From the NCBI GenBank assembly GCA_020430865.1, contig JAGQIY010000617.1, positions 1 to 8,097 of the forward strand: DNA of 8,097 nucleotides, in the 5' to 3' direction. The notes under the pieces are model-generated. The model did not search any database and was not told the DNA's origin. It saw only the letters and a program-made list of their open reading frames with translations. Positions 6,781-8,097 of the stretch are shown here, in pieces. Both the position numbers and the translations under genes were made by a program. The stretch is from Myxococcales bacterium. Lineage in GTDB: Bacteria; Myxococcota; Polyangia; Polyangiales; Polyangiaceae. Position 1 is the first letter of the stretch. The number at the start of each line of letters is the position of its first letter.

Positions 6781-6800
6781 GCCGAAATCATGCTTTCGGC
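6781..6800. promoter_or_regulatory. Perfect inverted repeat, candidate operator
   Basis: GCCGAAA-TCATGC-TTTCGGC forms two perfect 7-base arms around a 6-base spacer. It lies 183 bases upstream of the DUF3565-DUF1971 start and 157 bases upstream of the cytochrome start. There is no T-run on either side, so a terminator is unlikely; a dimeric-regulator site or a leader hairpin are the alternatives. A second weaker dyad (GGTTC-CC-GAACC) is at 6834-6845. Confidence 0.3.
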
Positions 6801-6971
6801 AAGGCTAGCACCAATGCGGGACCCATCGCAGCGGGTTCCCGAACCGACCCCCGGAGACCCAAGCAAGGCTCAGATCAGGCAGCCGATCTGCCCGGAATTT
6901 CGCGGCGGCGTGGCGGCTTTCGCTCGTGAGACGTTGCCTCTCGGGGCACTTCACGCGAGCCTCGGCCCCTC

Positions 6972-6976
6972 GGGAG
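6972..6976 (+). promoter_or_regulatory. Shine-Dalgarno site deciding the start of the DUF3565-DUF1971 gene
   Basis: GGGAG lies six bases before the GTG at 6983. The frame is open further upstream (a GTG at 6926), but those codons give a chance-looking sequence and DUF3565 homology begins right after 6983, so this site supports the shorter protein. Confidence 0.7.
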
Positions 6977-6982
6977 CCAGTC

Positions 6983-7453
6983 GTGCAGCGAAACATCGTC
7001 GGCTATCATCAGGATACGGAGGCGCACTGGGTGGCAGAGCTCGAGTGCGGTCACACGCAGCACGTGCGCCACGCGCCGCCGTGGCAGGAGCGCCCCTGGG
7101 TGATCAGCCAGGAGGGGAGAGACGCCCACCTCGGTCAGCCCCTCGATTGCCAGTTCTGCGAGATGGGCGCGGTACCTCAGGGATACGAGCGATACTCGGG
7201 TACGCGACAGTTCAGCGAGCAGGATGTGCCGGCCGCGCTCCTCGCCGAGCACCGCACCAAGCCAGGGGTCTGGGGTCACATCGTGGTGCAGGTCGGACGG
7301 CTGGAGTACCACTGCCCGCGGGGAGTCTTCGTCTTGCGTCCTGGCGTGCTCGGCGTGGTCGAGCCGGACACGCCGCACCACTTACGTATCCTCGCGCCCG
7401 TACGTTTCCACGTGGACTTCTTGCGAGCCCCGGGGGCGAGCGATGAGGCCTAG
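6983..7453 (+). CDS. DUF3565-DUF1971 (TehB/YeaR-like) fusion protein
   Basis: The protein has 156 residues from the GTG at 6983. Residues 3-60 match the DUF3565 pattern: IVGYHQD, AHWVAELECGHTQHVRH, PPWQERPW, then G-Q-x-L-D-C-Q-F-C. Cys22, His24, His27, His30, Cys56 and Cys59 could form a metal site. Residues 66-151 match DUF1971, the small cupin-like beta domain found alone in YeaR and at the N-terminus of some TehB tellurite-resistance methyltransferases. Its marks are F-S-E-x-D-V-P-A-A-L-L, EHRTKPGVWGHIVVQVG, LRPGVLGVVEPDTPHHL and VRFHVDF. The His132-His133 pair and the PG turn are typical. No methyltransferase domain follows. The biochemical role of either domain is not established; YeaR-type genes respond to nitrate/nitric oxide in enterobacteria and DUF1971 is linked to tellurite, so a cytoplasmic metal or redox-stress role is a reasonable guess. 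It is transcribed alone. Confidence 0.9.
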   Translation: MQRNIVGYHQDTEAHWVAELECGHTQHVRHAPPWQERPWVISQEGRDAHLGQPLDCQFCEMGAVPQGYERYSGTRQFSEQDVPAALLAEHRTKPGVWGHIVVQVGRLEYHCPRGVFVLRPGVLGVVEPDTPHHLRILAPVRFHVDFLRAPGASDEA

Positions 7454-7594
7454 ATCCTCTCGATCTCGAAAGTGAGCACCCCAGCGGGGGGGAGAGGGGA
7501 AGCCCAGGTCGCTGGGTGCGTACGTAGAGTCATGATCCGCGGCATGGATCGAGAGCCAAGCAACCTGCCGCGGCTCAGAGCCGAGCCCTCACGG

Positions 7595-7617
7595 GCGCGG
7601 CTGAGCGTCAGCCGTGC
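7595..7617. other. Stem-loop in convergent intergenic region
   Basis: CGGCTGA (7598-7604) and TCAGCCG (7608-7614) pair perfectly around a GCG loop, and the stem extends by a G-T pair and two more pairs to 7595/7617. A weaker 5-base-pair hairpin (CGGCT-CAG-AGCCG) lies just before it at 7571-7583. There is no U-tract, so this is a structured 3' region or a Rho-context element rather than a classical terminator. Confidence 0.4.
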
Positions 7618-7668
7618 GGCGACACAATCGCCTACCCCCCTCGCACCTCCGAAGCAGTGAACCAACGA

Positions 7669-7691
7669 CGACGCGCTCCGTGAGCGCGTCG
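7669..7691. terminator. Candidate bidirectional terminator hairpin
   Basis: CGACGCGCTC (7669-7678) and GAGCGCGTCG (7682-7691) make a perfect 10-base-pair GC-rich stem with a CGT loop. It sits between two convergent genes, about 215 bases after the plus-strand stop and 113 bases after the minus-strand stop. Neither side has a run of T, so it is not a canonical intrinsic terminator; in high-GC genomes such hairpins can still terminate or stabilise 3' ends. Confidence 0.5.
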
Positions 7692-7803
7692 CATACCCAA
7701 GCTGAGGTTCACGACGTCCCGCGAAGGTGTCGCCGCACGGCGCCTCATTCCTGGTTCTTGGTCGCGGCGCTGGCGCCTCGACGCGCCCCGGAGCTGCCTC
7801 CCG

Positions 7804-8097
7804 TCACTCGGGCACCGGGACGAAGGCGCAGTTGTCCCAGCAGGACATGGCGGCCTCGCTGCAGGACTTGTCGTCGAGGCAGTCCTCGCAGGCCTGTACG
7901 CGGTCCTCCGTTTGCTCGCTCTTGTCCGCCTCGTCTTCGCAGTAGTCCGTGCAATCCGTGACGTCGATATCGGTCACGCAGTCGCTGTAGGTGCTGCAGA
8001 TCTGGCCGCAGTCGACGGTGTTGTTGACCTCCTCGACCAAGGAGTTGTCGTCGCCACAACCGACGATGGCCAGAGCCGCGGACAGACAGATGAAGGA
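7804..8097 (-). CDS. Cys-rich acidic lipoprotein (partial, N-terminus beyond right edge)
   Basis: Ninety-seven residues are visible and the stop TGA is at 7806-7804. The start codon lies beyond 8097. The first visible residues are the end of a signal peptide (FICLSAALAIVGC) with lipobox I-V-G-C; the lipidated Cys is visible residue 14, followed by the Gly-Asp-Asp typical of such proteins. A shorter frame from a TTG at 8040 would lose the lipobox and is rejected. The mature part is rich in Asp/Glu and has ten cysteines after the lipid Cys, in two similar groups of five: C-x3-C-x5-C-x8-C-x3-C (residues 30-53) and C-x2-C-x5-C-x6-C-x3-C (70-90), joined by an acidic 16-residue link. This suggests duplicated disulfide-bonded helical hairpins. 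It is of a type frequent in myxobacterial lipoproteins; the function is unknown, possibly surface adhesion, metal or ligand binding. Confidence 0.85.
   Translation of the reverse strand, partial: SFICLSAALAIVGCGDDNSLVEEVNNTVDCGQICSTYSDCVTDIDVTDCTDYCEDEADKSEQTEDRVQACEDCLDDKSCSEAAMSCWDNCAFVPVPE

Larger units (their letters stand above)
6625..6982. other. Divergent intergenic region, cytochrome / DUF3565-DUF1971
   Basis: The 358 bases between the two divergent start codons must hold both promoters. Frames crossing it on both strands give Arg/Ser/Ala-rich translations without recognisable features, and I regard them as non-coding. Two short dyads are visible, at 6781-6800 and 6834-6845. No confident -35/-10 or sigma-54 pair was found. 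Confidence 0.6.
7454..7803. other. Convergent intergenic region with clustered stem-loops
   Basis: The 350 bases lie between the stops of the DUF3565-DUF1971 gene and the Cys-rich lipoprotein. Frames across it are Arg/Ser/Pro-rich without family features. The stretch 7571-7691 contains three inverted repeats, listed separately where strong. Otherwise I see nothing identifiable. Confidence 0.6.

Noticed and set aside
5950..7446. A 498-codon plus-strand frame
   Set aside because: It is antisense to the cytochrome membrane domain and out of frame with the DUF3565-DUF1971 gene, and it shows no recognisable domain.
7450..7665. A 71-codon minus-strand frame after the DUF3565-DUF1971 gene
   Set aside because: It has Arg/Ser-rich translation, runs through the stem-loop region and has no ribosome binding site or homology signal.
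1..8097. CRISPR arrays, tRNA/rRNA genes, insertion-sequence ends, attachment sites
   Set aside because: No regularly spaced repeats, tRNA-like cloverleaf, transposase frame or long flanking inverted repeats were seen on either strand.

Overview
The window looks like chromosomal DNA of a myxobacterium (Polyangia/Sorangiineae-like). The evidence is very high GC with strong third-position GC bias, long antisense shadow frames, two secreted lipoproteins of the low-complexity or Cys-rich kind common in that group, and a C-terminal tail of the MYXO-CTERM type (Cys motif, hydrophobic helix, poly-Arg) on a multidomain cytochrome. No rRNA, tRNA, CRISPR array, insertion sequence or phage gene was seen.

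Left third (1-3424, all minus strand). A 660-residue multidomain protein of unknown function is followed 27 bases later by a 278-residue protein of unknown function. After a further 114-base gap comes a lipoprotein that runs off the left edge. The two large proteins resemble, from memory only, cargo and accessory proteins found near VgrG/PAAR genes of type VI secretion systems. No VgrG, PAAR, Hcp or sheath gene lies in the window, so this is a hypothesis. A gap of about 530 bases (3425-3958) separates this block from the next gene and may hold one small, doubtful ORF.

Middle (3959-6624). A plus-strand thioredoxin-2-type protein (N-terminal zinc-ribbon cysteines, WCGPC active site) converges on a minus-strand gene of 741 codons, with only 11 bases between the stop codons. 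The 741-residue product has an N-terminal five-helix DUF2231-like membrane domain, three planctomycete-type cytochrome c domains (CVECH, CGDCH, CGACH) joined by Asp-rich linkers, and a MYXO-CTERM-like tail. It is the most distinctive protein here because both ends appear to be membrane or sorting elements.

Right (6625-8097). A 358-base divergent intergenic region leads to a plus-strand gene for a DUF3565-DUF1971 (TehB/YeaR-like) fusion protein with a clear ribosome binding site. Then comes a 350-base convergent intergenic region with three stem-loops, and finally a minus-strand Cys-rich lipoprotein that enters from the right edge. Apart from the left minus-strand block, which may be an operon, the genes are single units. 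Thioredoxin, the c-type cytochrome, the DUF1971 protein and the Cys-rich lipoprotein share a loose redox/metal theme, but nothing in the sequence shows that they act together.
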